From Tabrizicola fusiformis (GTDB lineage: Bacteria > Pseudomonadota > Alphaproteobacteria > Rhodobacterales > Rhodobacteraceae), in assembly GCF_013328815.1 (NCBI RefSeq), contig NZ_JABUHN010000003.1, positions 62,001 to 126,000 on the forward strand: DNA of 64,000 bases, in the 5' to 3' direction. A program made the translations under genes and the position numbers. Each line of letters opens with the position of its first letter. Positions within the stretch are counted from its first letter, which is position 1. Positions 39,290-48,571 of this stretch are shown here, one piece after another. The notes under the pieces are model-generated. The model saw only the letters and a list, made by a program, of their open reading frames with translations. It made no database searches and was not told the DNA's origin.

Positions 39290-40756
39290 ATGAACAGCCA
39301 GAAGACCGATCTGACCCCCAAGGCACCGCAAGATGTGGTGTTGGGCCTGATCATGATGCAAAAGGACGAAGGGCCGCTTCTGGAGGCTTGGCTGCGCTAT
39401 CACGAGCGGCTGACGCCGCCCGCAAACATCTGGGTGCTGGACAACGGCTCTTCCGATCCGCAAACCCTCACCGCTTTGGCTGAGGCCGAGGCGCGCGGTC
39501 TGCGGGTGATCCGCGACTATCCGACCAACAGCGATTATCAGGTCAAGGACGAGATTTTTGTCCGCCTGATCGGCCAGATGCAGGATGAGGGCGCGGATTT
39601 CACCATTCCGCTGGACTGCGACGAGTTCCTGATCTGCCGCAACGACGATATCCCTGCCAGCTTTGCCCCCGAAGAACTGCGCGCCGTGATCGCCGATGCG
39701 CTGACCAAGCCCGGCCATTTCATGATGCGGGGCTCGTATTACAACGTCACCGGGCGGGCGCAGAGCTTTGTCTTCGGACAAGAGCGGAGCGTCTGCTTCG
39801 GCCGCTCGCGGGTGACGGGGCTGGACCACGGCTATCACAACGCGCGCACCGTGGATGATCAGGTCCAGACCATCGACCTTGCCATGCTGCATTTTCAGGC
39901 CAAGCGGCTGGAAATCTCGAAACGGCAGGCGACCGAGAAGCTGCGCAAGCGGGTCAAGAACTTCTCTCCCGAATGGCTGGAAAGCTATACCGGCGCCGGA
40001 TCGCATATGAAGAAGTGGTTCATCGCCCCGCCGCCCGACAGCACCGAAACCAAGGGCCGCACCATGCCGGGCTTTGCCCGGGCGATGGAAGAGGTCGGCG
40101 TGACCTTCCCCTTCGGCATGTTTTTTCAGGAAGACCGCTATGGCGAAAGCCGCGCCATTCTGGGCGATGATCCTGTGCTGCCCCTGGCGGTCGAGCATGG
40201 CATTCCCGAAAAAGAGGCGCTGCTGATCCACCATCTGGGCCGCAACAGCAAGCATGTGCTGTTCTATGCGCCAGCCGCGCTGGCCCGGCGCCTGCCGGGG
40301 GATGGGGCGGGGCGGGTCGATGTCCTGAGCCTGTCATCCGTCACGCTGGCCAGCCGCCTGCCCGCGGACGAGACAAGCGACGAACCGCGGCTGCATCTGC
40401 ACAGCCTCAGCCTGCGGGTTGCGGTTGACGGTTTCGGCAAGCCGTCGCGCCGCCCGCCGCAGGGCGCGGTACGCGACTATACCAGCCGCGCGCTGGACCG
40501 GCTGCCCGCCCTGCCCGATCTGGCGGTGGTCAATGGCCGCTACCGGCTGGCCTGTGTCGCGGCGCTGGCGCTGCGCAGCCGCGATATCCGTATGATCGTG
40601 CCGAATTTCTGGTCGCGCGAAGAGTATCATCCGATGCTGGGCTTCTGCGGTTGCCTTGACACCGAAGGCGATACCGTCGTGCTGAAACCGGACGCCGACG
40701 TGACCGCCGAGGCGCTGAGCGAGATTTACGAAGCCGCGCTGGACGATTTTCGCTGA
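39290..40756 (+). CDS. Glycosyltransferase with DCDEF motif (GT92/GT2-like)
   Basis: Cytosolic glycosyltransferase of the Glyco_tranf_2_4/DUF23 type, 488 residues from ATG 39290 (weak RBS; an in-frame TTG 39233 is less likely). The N-terminal domain has MMQKDEGPLLEAWLRYHE, VLDNGSSD and the metal-binding DCDEFLI (near residue 110). The C-terminal region with VVNGRYRLACVAAL, MIVPNFWSREEYHPML and CGCLDTEGD is shared with the paralogue at 48568. That shared region is not part of a standard GT fold that I recognise. It is the first gene of the glycan cluster; donor and acceptor are unknown. Confidence 0.8.
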   Translation: MNSQKTDLTPKAPQDVVLGLIMMQKDEGPLLEAWLRYHERLTPPANIWVLDNGSSDPQTLTALAEAEARGLRVIRDYPTNSDYQVKDEIFVRLIGQMQDEGADFTIPLDCDEFLICRNDDIPASFAPEELRAVIADALTKPGHFMMRGSYYNVTGRAQSFVFGQERSVCFGRSRVTGLDHGYHNARTVDDQVQTIDLAMLHFQAKRLEISKRQATEKLRKRVKNFSPEWLESYTGAGSHMKKWFIAPPPDSTETKGRTMPGFARAMEEVGVTFPFGMFFQEDRYGESRAILGDDPVLPLAVEHGIPEKEALLIHHLGRNSKHVLFYAPAALARRLPGDGAGRVDVLSLSSVTLASRLPADETSDEPRLHLHSLSLRVAVDGFGKPSRRPPQGAVRDYTSRALDRLPALPDLAVVNGRYRLACVAALALRSRDIRMIVPNFWSREEYHPMLGFCGCLDTEGDTVVLKPDADVTAEALSEIYEAALDDFR

Positions 40757-40881
40757 GGGCACTTGCCCGCAATCCGGTCAGCCAGAGGTTTTCGGGCACC
40801 GCCGGGGGCTTTGATGGCGCAGGCGGCGTTGTCTGGTGCTGCGGCGGCTGCTAGGTTTCGACCGTCACGAAAGGAATTTGC

Positions 40882-41529
40882 ATGATCTGCCGCGACCGCA
40901 AGATTATCTTTGTTCACATTCCCAAATGCGGCGGCACCTCGATCGAGAACGTCCTTTGGCCGGACCGCGCCGCGCGCAGCGAAGAGGATCTCTGGGGCGG
41001 CATCGTCAAGGGGATGAGCAACCGCTACATGACAGCCGGATTGCAGCACCTGACGGCCCATTACATCCGCGAAGCGGTCGGTGCCGAGATGTTCGCCGCC
41101 TGTTATCGCTTTGCCGTGGTGCGCGACCCGTTGCGGCGGCTGGTCTCGCAATATCTTTACATGGAAACCCGCGACGCCCTGCGCCGCTATATCGGGATGA
41201 AGCGCGACGACAGTTTTTCGGTCTATCTGGACCGGATCGCGGCACGCGACCATGCGCAATGGCTGCCGCAGGTCGCTTTCGTCACCGATGCAGACGGCAG
41301 TCTGATGGTGGATGACATCCACCGGCTTGAGGATATTTCGAAGGATGTCACGCCGCTGGCCCGACGACTGGGGCTGGACCTTGCAACGCTGCCGCACAAA
41401 AACAACAGCAAGTCCAAGCGCCGGGCCGCCCTGACGCAGGCCGATGTTGACCGGGTGTTCGAGCGTTACGCCAAAGACTATGCCCTTTTCGGCTATCCGA
41501 TGGACAGCCACGGGCTGGTCACAGACTGA
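40882..41529 (+). CDS. Sulfotransferase family 2 protein
   Basis: PAPS-dependent sulfotransferase, 215 residues. The 5'-phosphosulfate-binding loop is HIPKCGGTS (12-20) and the 3'-phosphate motif is RFAVVRDPLRRLVSQY (near 76-91). No membrane segment is visible, unlike Golgi relatives. It is flanked by glycosyltransferases, so a glycan is a likely acceptor. It is convergent with the second sulfotransferase. Confidence 0.85.
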   Translation: MICRDRKIIFVHIPKCGGTSIENVLWPDRAARSEEDLWGGIVKGMSNRYMTAGLQHLTAHYIREAVGAEMFAACYRFAVVRDPLRRLVSQYLYMETRDALRRYIGMKRDDSFSVYLDRIAARDHAQWLPQVAFVTDADGSLMVDDIHRLEDISKDVTPLARRLGLDLATLPHKNNSKSKRRAALTQADVDRVFERYAKDYALFGYPMDSHGLVTD

Positions 41530-41554
41530 CCCGGCCCCCGAAACGCGGCCAGCC

Positions 41555-42271
41555 TCAGCCTGCCAGTGCCTTTTGCCCCTTGGCGGCTTTCTCGGCAGGT
41601 TTGGCCCCTTTGGCCGCGCCCGTCTTTGCCTTGGCTGCACCGGGTTTCGGGGCAACCGTGGTGTTGTGCCGTTTCCAATGGGCAAGGTCCACCGGCATAC
41701 CGTGCGCGCCCAGCCAATCGGCCATAACCGAGATATCCTGCGTTTCGATATTGTAGGTCAGGAACCTGTCGGCCTTGTCGGCGAAATATTCGGCAACCTG
41801 CGCATGGTGGTCGTCCCACTGGCTGCGCCAGAGGTCCAGCACCTCGGCTTCGGTCAAGTCCAGCGCCTTGCGGGCACGCTTGACCAGCGATCCGGTGATG
41901 GCCGGCGCATGTTTCAGTCGCGAGAGAATCCACCGCTCGCGGTCACGGGTGTTGAGGATGAAGAGCGCATCCGGGTAGTCCGCATCCATCTGGCGGAACA
42001 GGAAATTGCCCTCAAGACAGCAATCGTCCGTCAGATAGAACATGTCGGAAAACACGTCATACCGCGTGATTCCGGTCAAGAGCGGGCGCCCCAACATGTT
42101 GTTCATAAAGAGAATAGGCGCCAGCATCCGCCCGCTTGAGGTTTCCCAGTGAACCGAACGGTAGCCACAGTTCACAAACAGCCGGTGCATCGAGGTGGTG
42201 CCGCATTTGTTGAAGCCGATGAAGAAGATTTTCCTTCTTTTCTCTTCGCTCACAGCAACATCCACGCTCAT
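41555..42271 (-). CDS. Sulfotransferase family protein with Lys/Ala-rich tail
   Basis: 238 residues from ATG 42271 (GAGGGG seven bases upstream; another ATG at 42289 lacks an RBS). The N-terminal nucleotide-binding loop is IFFIGFNKCGTTSMHRLF, and a later RDRERWILSRL segment fits the 3'-phosphate site of sulfotransferases. The last 30 or so residues are a low-complexity, strongly basic tail of Lys, Ala, Gly and Pro (GAAKAKTGAAKGAKPAEKAA), resembling histone H1-like tails. The tail is not needed for the enzyme fold and may bind a polyanion or nucleic acid. Acceptor unknown. Confidence 0.78.
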   Translation of the reverse strand: MSVDVAVSEEKRRKIFFIGFNKCGTTSMHRLFVNCGYRSVHWETSSGRMLAPILFMNNMLGRPLLTGITRYDVFSDMFYLTDDCCLEGNFLFRQMDADYPDALFILNTRDRERWILSRLKHAPAITGSLVKRARKALDLTEAEVLDLWRSQWDDHHAQVAEYFADKADRFLTYNIETQDISVMADWLGAHGMPVDLAHWKRHNTTVAPKPGAAKAKTGAAKGAKPAEKAAKGQKALAG

Positions 42272-42580
42272 CAAGGCCCCCTCTTGCATATGATTATGCT
42301 AACAAACCTTCCCCGGGTTGAACAGCCGCCGCGTAGCCTTTTGCGCCCCGCAGCGCGACTGCGGCGGCGTCAGGGCCATGCGGAGGGCGTTCTGCGTGGC
42401 AATACTGCCCGATTGGCGGGCGGTTCGGCGGGAAATGGCGCCAATTCTGCGGGCATCCCGCCCGCGCGCCCTACCCTGCACCGTCTGCATTGCTTCTGAT
42501 ACATTAATCGGGCAGACACGATCTGTTACAACTTTGGGGCTCCCTTTGCCCCCGCAGGCAATCTGGACGGTCTTGATACT
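42272..42580. promoter_or_regulatory. 309-bp divergent region between sulfotransferase and giant glycosyltransferase
   Basis: No credible gene: the open frames here lack an RBS and run out of phase into the downstream gene. It contains a short dyad GCATA-TGAT-TATGC (42286-42299) just upstream of the sulfotransferase start. Both divergent genes must have promoters here; none is clear. Confidence 0.45.
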
Positions 42581-45500
42581 ATGGAATTTGGCATACTTGC
42601 TTCGGAGGCGCCCGACGTCCTCGATCAACACATTTCCATCGGCGCCGGGATTTCGGTCGAATGGAAAGTCGGCGCCGCCGGGGGCCTTCCTGCCGGCCTT
42701 TCGGCCAGCAGCCTTGTCGATGCCGAAAGCGGGCTGAACCTGTGCCGAATCGGGCTGGGCGCGATGAAGGGCTGGGTCCGGCTGCATATGAACCTGCCGC
42801 CGGCGACCGGCAATCTGCTCGGCATCCGCATTCTGGTGCGCACCACCGGCCCCGCGACGGCGCAGCAGGTCAAGCCGATCCTCGTTTCTTCACGCACCGA
42901 TACCGGCCGGCGCAGCGATCTGGTCGGCGCCAAATCGCAGCCGCTCGATCTGGCCAGCGGGGTCTGGCATGAAATCACCGGCACGTTCCTCTGCGCCCGC
43001 CCCGAGGGCAAGATCAAGGTCGATGCCGTGCTTGACCTGCCGCGCGACGCGCAGGTCGATCTGGCCGCCGTCGAGGCGCATTGGTTCGAGGTCGATTCCA
43101 CCGCCGAGGCCGCGGAGGAACTGAAGGCGCGCGGCGCGCAGGTGATCTCGCGCTTTCGCGCTACGCCGGTTGCCGACATTGCCGAGGCCGTCAGCCATCC
43201 GCCCGTTTATGCGGCCCTGACCGCACGTCTGGACAAGACCAGTCTGGGGGTCGTGGTCACCCCCGCCGCGCAGGTGTTCGAGCGTCTGCCGGACGGCGCC
43301 GCGCCACGTCCGCTCCCGTTGGACCAGATCGTGGCCATCGCCCCGGGGGTGCAACTGGCCAAGGGCTATCGCCAGCGCCACGAGCAAGAAACCCCCGCCG
43401 ATCTGGTGATCGGGGCCACCGCGCAGCAGCCACTGCGGCTGGAAAACGTGACGATGATCGGCGAAGAGCTGCGCCGGTCGGAAACCCTCCGGCTGACCGA
43501 GGCGCGGCTGCGCGATTTTGTGCTGGAACTGCGGGGTGCGGTGGTCAACCCGCGCTGGCCGGGAATGCCGGTGCGGCTGCGCATCACACTGGGCGGCGAA
43601 GAACTGGGCATCGTGCTGGCCTCTTCGCCGGATGAGGGCAACCTTCTGGAAACCACGGCGCAAGGTTTTCTCTTCAGCTTCAGCCGCGCCATCCCCGAGC
43701 GGCTGTTCGACGTGCCGCTGGAAATCCACATCGTGGATTCCGGCGAGACCAAGCCGATCCGGGTCATCGTCACCAAGGAAAGCACGGTGCCGGCCCTGGC
43801 CCTGCCCGAGCCGCCGCCGCCGGTTCTGCCGCCGACCGCCAAGGTCGTGGGCAATGTCGAGGCGGTCAGCGTCACCGCTGTCGAAGGTTGGGCCGTGGCG
43901 CCGGAATTTCCCGACAGCCCGGTGGAGCTGGTGCTGTATCTGAACGGCGCCCCCTTTGCCTATACCAAGACCCGTTCCTACCGGAAGGACGTGCAGGCGC
44001 TGCACGGTGGCAACGGCTATTGCGGCTTCTGGTTCGAACTGCCGCCCAACATGACGCCGGTGCGCGCCGCGCAGCTTGAGGTGAAAATCCTCGGTGCCAT
44101 GGGCACGCTGCGCAAGGCGACCCGCCCGCTTGAGGCGCCCCCCGGCTGGTGCGAGGCGTCTTCGCTGCCGGTGGCCCTGCCCTATCACGGACCGGAGCAG
44201 GCGGAACCCGACATCACCACCCGCGTCTCGATCATCGTGCTGAACCGCAACGGGCGCGATCTGTTGCAGGAAATGTTCGACTCGCTGCAGCCGGCCGATC
44301 TGGCCGACGAGATTGAATGGATCATCGTCGATCACGATTCCGCCGACGATTCCGCCGACGTGTGCGAGGCGTTCCGGGCACGGGGGCTGCAGATCCGCTT
44401 CGTGCGGCGGCGCGGCAATTACAGCTTTTCGGAATCGAACAACTACGGTGTGCGCTATGCCACCGGCGACATCCTGCTGTTTGCCAACAACGACCTGCTC
44501 TTCCCCCAGACCTTCGGCGACACGGTCCGCCGCTATATGGCCGATCCCGCCATCGGCATTCTGGGCGTCCGCCTGCTGGACCATGTCGATGCCGAAGCGG
44601 CGCGCGGCCTTGCCATCGACCAGCATCTGGGCGTGTTCTTCGATACCGAGCTGAACAAATCCGACTGGGTGCGCCCCTTTGAAGGCCGCCGCGGCACCGA
44701 GGCGCCGCAGGGCGAGACGGCCAGCCGTGCCGTTGCCGTGACCGGCGCCTTCTTTGCCCTGCGCCGCGCCGATTTCGAGGCGGTGGGCGGATTTGATGAG
44801 GGGTATTCCTATGGGCTAGAGGATGTGGACCTCTGCCTGAAGGTGCGCACGCAACTGAACAAGGAGGTGGTCTGCGCCAATGATATCGGCGTGATCCACC
44901 ATCGCGGTTTCAGCCGGCAGAAAGACACCAATTCCGGCCTGCGCCGCCGCCGCAACAATGAAATCTTCAACCGCCGCTGGGGCGGCTGGCTGCGGCGCAA
45001 CATCAAGCGGTCTTACCTTTCGGATGCGCCGCTGTGGACCGGCCGCCGCCCGGTCTTTGCCTTCATCGTCAGCGAAGTCGGCGACAAGACCTCGGCCGGA
45101 GAGTTCTATACCTCGCTGGAGATGGGCCGGTCGCTGCAAAAGCTGATCCCCTGCCATGTGCGCTATCTGCCCGAGGAAAACTGGTATGATCTGAGCGGCG
45201 TCGATGTGGTCATCGCCATGGTGGCCCGCTTCGATCTTGCCAAGGTCAAGAAGGCCAGTCCCTGGCTTGTCACCATCAACTGGATGCGCCAGTGGTTCGA
45301 CCGCTGGGCGGACAGCCCTTCGACCCAGAGCTATGACCATCTCTTCGCCTCGTCCGGCATCGCGGCGCGCTTCCTGCAGGACAAGCTGGGGCGCGAGGTG
45401 GGCATCCTTCCCATCGCCGCCGGCAGCGATACCATGCAGGTCGGCGTGTTCCGCGACCATATGGAAAGCGATTACTGCTTTACCGGCAGCCGCTTTGGCC

Positions 45501-46882
45501 CGCCGCGCGAGATCGAGTATCAGCTCGATCCGCCCGCGATCCAGGGCAAGGGCAAGGTGTTCGGCTACAACTGGGACGGCACCTCCTTCGCACAGATCAC
45601 CGCAGGTCCGCTGGCCTATTCGGAAATCCCCGATGCCTATGCCTCGACCAAGATCGTGCTGGACGATGCCAATATCGCCACCAAGACCTGGGGAAGCTGT
45701 AACAGCCGGGTGTTTGACTCGATGGCAGCGGGCACGCTGTTGATCACCAATGGCGCGGCAGGCGTGCAAGAGCTGTTCGGCGATCTGGTGCCCACCTTCA
45801 ACAGCCGCGAAAGCCTGACCGAGGTGTTGAACTACTGGCTGACGCATGAGGACGAGCGGCAGGAACGGGTCGCCCGGATGCAGGATCTGGTGCAGCGCGA
45901 ACACAGCTATGATGCCCGCGCCCGCACATTGGTCGCGGCTCTGGCGGCCAAGGACAATCCGGTGCGCATCGCCATCAAATGCGCCGCGCATTACCACGAG
46001 CGCGCGCAATGGGGCGATTACCATTACGCGATGAGCCTTGCCGCCTCGCTGCGCAAGCTGGGCTATGTCGCCCGCGTCGATTGCCGCGAAAGCTGGCATG
46101 GCGGTCTGAGCAATTCGGATGATGTGGTGATCGTGCTGCGCGGGCTGTTGTCCTATCGGCCCCGCAACCACCAGACCAACATCCTGTGGCTGATCAGCCA
46201 TCCCGATGACGTGACCCAGGCCGAGTTGCGCGGCTATGACCATGTCTATGTCGCTTCGGAAAAGCACAGCGCCATTCTGGCCGAAGAAATGGGCATTCCG
46301 GCAAGCTTCCTGCCGCAATGCACCGACACCAGCCGATTCCGGTTCGAGCCGGAGCGGATCGGCACCCGGCCCGACCGCAATCTTTACGTCGCCAACTCGC
46401 GCGGGGTGTTCCGCGATCCGGTGCGCTGGTCGGTGTTGCATGAATTGCCGGTCGATATCTATGGCGTCGGCTGGGAACCCTTCATCACCGATGTGCGCTA
46501 TCGTGGGCGGCTGGTGCCGAACGAGGTTCTGGGCGAATTCTATGCCTCAAGCCGGCTGGTGATCTGCGACCATTGGGACGACATGCGCGCCCTTGGCTAT
46601 GTCTCGAACCGGCTGTTCGATGTGCTGGCCTGCGGCGGGCGGCTGATCCTTGACCGGGTGGTCGGGCTCGACTCGCTGGTGCCGGCCGAATTCGTCGAAG
46701 TGTTCGAGGATGAGGCGGGCTTTGCCGCGCTGGTCGGAGGCGGAGAGCGCACCGACCTCGACCTGCGGCGCCGGGCAGCGGAATGGGTGCAGGAACACCA
46801 TTCCTTCGACGCCCGCGCCCGCACCTTCGCCGAGCGGATCGGCCAGTTGATGCAGGCCGCCATCGACACCGCGGCCAAGTGA
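42581..46882 (+). CDS. Giant multidomain glycosyltransferase (GT2 plus two CgeB-like modules)
   Basis: 1433 residues, no signal peptide or membrane helix. Residues 1-540 are a beta-rich region of unknown family, ending in a domain with VEGWAVAPEFPDSPVEL. From about 545 a GT2 domain reads VSIIVLNRNGRDLLQEM, IIVDHDSADDS, LLFANNDLLFP and GYSYGLEDVDLCLK. From about 823 a CgeB/Glyco_trans_1_2-like module has SAGEFYTSLEMGRSL and CNSRVFDSMAAGTLLITNGA. From about 1126 a second such module has YVASEKHSAILAEEMGIP and NRLFDVLACGGRLILD. The protein could therefore add two or three sugars in succession. It is probably the central enzyme of the cluster. The RBS is weak (GGACGG about 12 bases upstream). Confidence 0.85.
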   Translation: MEFGILASEAPDVLDQHISIGAGISVEWKVGAAGGLPAGLSASSLVDAESGLNLCRIGLGAMKGWVRLHMNLPPATGNLLGIRILVRTTGPATAQQVKPILVSSRTDTGRRSDLVGAKSQPLDLASGVWHEITGTFLCARPEGKIKVDAVLDLPRDAQVDLAAVEAHWFEVDSTAEAAEELKARGAQVISRFRATPVADIAEAVSHPPVYAALTARLDKTSLGVVVTPAAQVFERLPDGAAPRPLPLDQIVAIAPGVQLAKGYRQRHEQETPADLVIGATAQQPLRLENVTMIGEELRRSETLRLTEARLRDFVLELRGAVVNPRWPGMPVRLRITLGGEELGIVLASSPDEGNLLETTAQGFLFSFSRAIPERLFDVPLEIHIVDSGETKPIRVIVTKESTVPALALPEPPPPVLPPTAKVVGNVEAVSVTAVEGWAVAPEFPDSPVELVLYLNGAPFAYTKTRSYRKDVQALHGGNGYCGFWFELPPNMTPVRAAQLEVKILGAMGTLRKATRPLEAPPGWCEASSLPVALPYHGPEQAEPDITTRVSIIVLNRNGRDLLQEMFDSLQPADLADEIEWIIVDHDSADDSADVCEAFRARGLQIRFVRRRGNYSFSESNNYGVRYATGDILLFANNDLLFPQTFGDTVRRYMADPAIGILGVRLLDHVDAEAARGLAIDQHLGVFFDTELNKSDWVRPFEGRRGTEAPQGETASRAVAVTGAFFALRRADFEAVGGFDEGYSYGLEDVDLCLKVRTQLNKEVVCANDIGVIHHRGFSRQKDTNSGLRRRRNNEIFNRRWGGWLRRNIKRSYLSDAPLWTGRRPVFAFIVSEVGDKTSAGEFYTSLEMGRSLQKLIPCHVRYLPEENWYDLSGVDVVIAMVARFDLAKVKKASPWLVTINWMRQWFDRWADSPSTQSYDHLFASSGIAARFLQDKLGREVGILPIAAGSDTMQVGVFRDHMESDYCFTGSRFGPPREIEYQLDPPAIQGKGKVFGYNWDGTSFAQITAGPLAYSEIPDAYASTKIVLDDANIATKTWGSCNSRVFDSMAAGTLLITNGAAGVQELFGDLVPTFNSRESLTEVLNYWLTHEDERQERVARMQDLVQREHSYDARARTLVAALAAKDNPVRIAIKCAAHYHERAQWGDYHYAMSLAASLRKLGYVARVDCRESWHGGLSNSDDVVIVLRGLLSYRPRNHQTNILWLISHPDDVTQAELRGYDHVYVASEKHSAILAEEMGIPASFLPQCTDTSRFRFEPERIGTRPDRNLYVANSRGVFRDPVRWSVLHELPVDIYGVGWEPFITDVRYRGRLVPNEVLGEFYASSRLVICDHWDDMRALGYVSNRLFDVLACGGRLILDRVVGLDSLVPAEFVEVFEDEAGFAALVGGGERTDLDLRRRAAEWVQEHHSFDARARTFAERIGQLMQAAIDTAAK

Positions 46883-46939
46883 CGGCATCGGGGGGCGCCG
46901 CTACGGCGGCCCCCTCCGCAGCCTGCGGGAGCCTTGCGC

Positions 46940-48571
46940 ATGACCCTGAGCGAAGACGAATACGAAGCCCGGCTGCGGCGCCACCGCTTTGACTTTCAGC
47001 CTTGGGGCGCCATCCCGCCCGAGGCGGCGGCGGAACAGAAGGTTATCCACGCCGTGCTGACCCGGGTCGGCAAGGCGGTGCTGCACCCCAGCGCCTATAT
47101 CGCCCGCAATGCCGAGGTTCACACCGATTTTCTGGCCGTTGGCCGCGACAGCGCAATTGCGGGCGGTGCGGTGCTGCGCGGCGACATCCGCATCGGGGCG
47201 GAATGTTCCGTCAACAGCTATGCCGTGATCGCGGGCAAGGTGGTGATCGGCTCGGGCGTGCGGATCGCGCAATCAGTCTCGATCGTCGGCTTCAACCACA
47301 ATTTCTATCGGCTGGACATCGACATTCAGGCGCAGGGCGTCACGCTGAAGGGCATCCGCATCGGCAACGACGTCTGGATCGGGGCCAATGCGGTGATCCT
47401 TGACGGGGTGACGGTGGGTGCCCACAGCATCGTGGCCGCCGGAGCGGTGGTGACGCGCGATGTGGCGCCTTGGTCCATCGTCGGCGGCAATCCGGCGCGG
47501 CTCTTGCGCGACCGGCACGCCACCGCTTTGCCCGGCACGCTTGACGCCTTCGACCGGCGGTTGCGCAACGAAATGCGGCAGGTCACGGGCCGCTGGCTGC
47601 GCCGCGACGACAGCGGCGCGGTCTGGATCGCCGGGCCAGAGGGCAATGCCCCGCTGCTGGCCCCGGTCTGCGACGCCCTTGAACTGGCCGCGATGTTCGA
47701 TCTGCCCTGCCCGGGGCAGGAGGCCGACCTTTGGTGCCGCAGCCTTGCCGCGCTGCAGGATCCGGTCAGCGGTCTGGTCTCTGACCGGCTGGCGCTGCCC
47801 GCGCCCGAGGCGAATGCCCCGCCGCCCAAGCCGAACCTGCACCGGACGATCCGGCTGAACCACGCGCTTGAGGCATGGGGCAGCCATCTGCCCCATCCGC
47901 TGCGCGAGGGGGTGGAGATGGACGAGGCCACGCTGATTTCGCGGCTTCAGGCGCTGGACTGGGACGAACGCGCCTGGCGCGCCGGGGATTGGGTGGACAA
48001 TCTGGCCAGTGCGCTGGCGCTGAATGCCCGGCATTTCGGGGATGACCGCCTGATCGCGCCGCTGCTGCATTGGCTGGATACCCGCTGCGACCCGCAGACC
48101 GGCCTCTGGGGCAGCGCCACCGCGAAAGAGCGGCTGCGTCAGCCGGTGAACGGATCATACCGGATCGTGCGGGGCAGCTATCTGCAATTCGCCCGCCCGC
48201 TGCCCCATCCCGAGGCGCTGATCGACACGCTTCTGACCCATGTCACCGACCACCGCCTGTTTGACCCGCAGACGGCCATGGCCACCGATGTTCTGGATGT
48301 GGTGCATCTTCTGCACGCCGCGACCCGTCAGACCGCCCACCGCAGGGACGAGGTGGAGGTCTGGCTGCGCGGCTGGCTGGTGCCCGTCATGCGCCACTGG
48401 CAGGCTCGCCGCGGCCTGCCGATGAACCTGTCGGTCAACCGGCCCGGCCTGCAAGGCACCGAAATGTGGCTTTCGGCGCTCTGGGCCATGGCCGGGATGC
48501 TGGCCCTGTCCGACCATCTGTCATTCCGGCCCAAGGGTCTGCACCGGCTGACACCCCCCGGGGCCTACTAA
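46940..48571 (+). CDS. Hexapeptide-repeat acyltransferase fused to a helical domain
   Basis: 543 residues from ATG 46940 (GGGAG eight bases upstream). Residues about 45-195 form a left-handed beta-helix of hexapeptide repeats ending in WSIVGGNPARLLRDR, typical of sugar O- or N-acetyltransferases; the likely catalytic region is GFNHNFY. Residues about 200-543 are predicted mostly helical, with repeated Trp-rich units (WDERAWRAGDWVDNLASAL, LLHWLDTRCDPQTGLWG, VLDVVHLLHAATRQ) reminiscent of an alpha/alpha-toroid as in terpene cyclases or glycoside hydrolases. I do not recognise the family of the C-terminal part. The gene overlaps the convergent glycosyltransferase by 4 nt. Confidence 0.78.
   Translation: MTLSEDEYEARLRRHRFDFQPWGAIPPEAAAEQKVIHAVLTRVGKAVLHPSAYIARNAEVHTDFLAVGRDSAIAGGAVLRGDIRIGAECSVNSYAVIAGKVVIGSGVRIAQSVSIVGFNHNFYRLDIDIQAQGVTLKGIRIGNDVWIGANAVILDGVTVGAHSIVAAGAVVTRDVAPWSIVGGNPARLLRDRHATALPGTLDAFDRRLRNEMRQVTGRWLRRDDSGAVWIAGPEGNAPLLAPVCDALELAAMFDLPCPGQEADLWCRSLAALQDPVSGLVSDRLALPAPEANAPPPKPNLHRTIRLNHALEAWGSHLPHPLREGVEMDEATLISRLQALDWDERAWRAGDWVDNLASALALNARHFGDDRLIAPLLHWLDTRCDPQTGLWGSATAKERLRQPVNGSYRIVRGSYLQFARPLPHPEALIDTLLTHVTDHRLFDPQTAMATDVLDVVHLLHAATRQTAHRRDEVEVWLRGWLVPVMRHWQARRGLPMNLSVNRPGLQGTEMWLSALWAMAGMLALSDHLSFRPKGLHRLTPPGAY

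Noticed and set aside
42318-42737. 139-codon plus-strand frame upstream of the giant glycosyltransferase
   Set aside because: No RBS, low-information composition, and overlaps the real gene out of phase; it was treated as intergenic.
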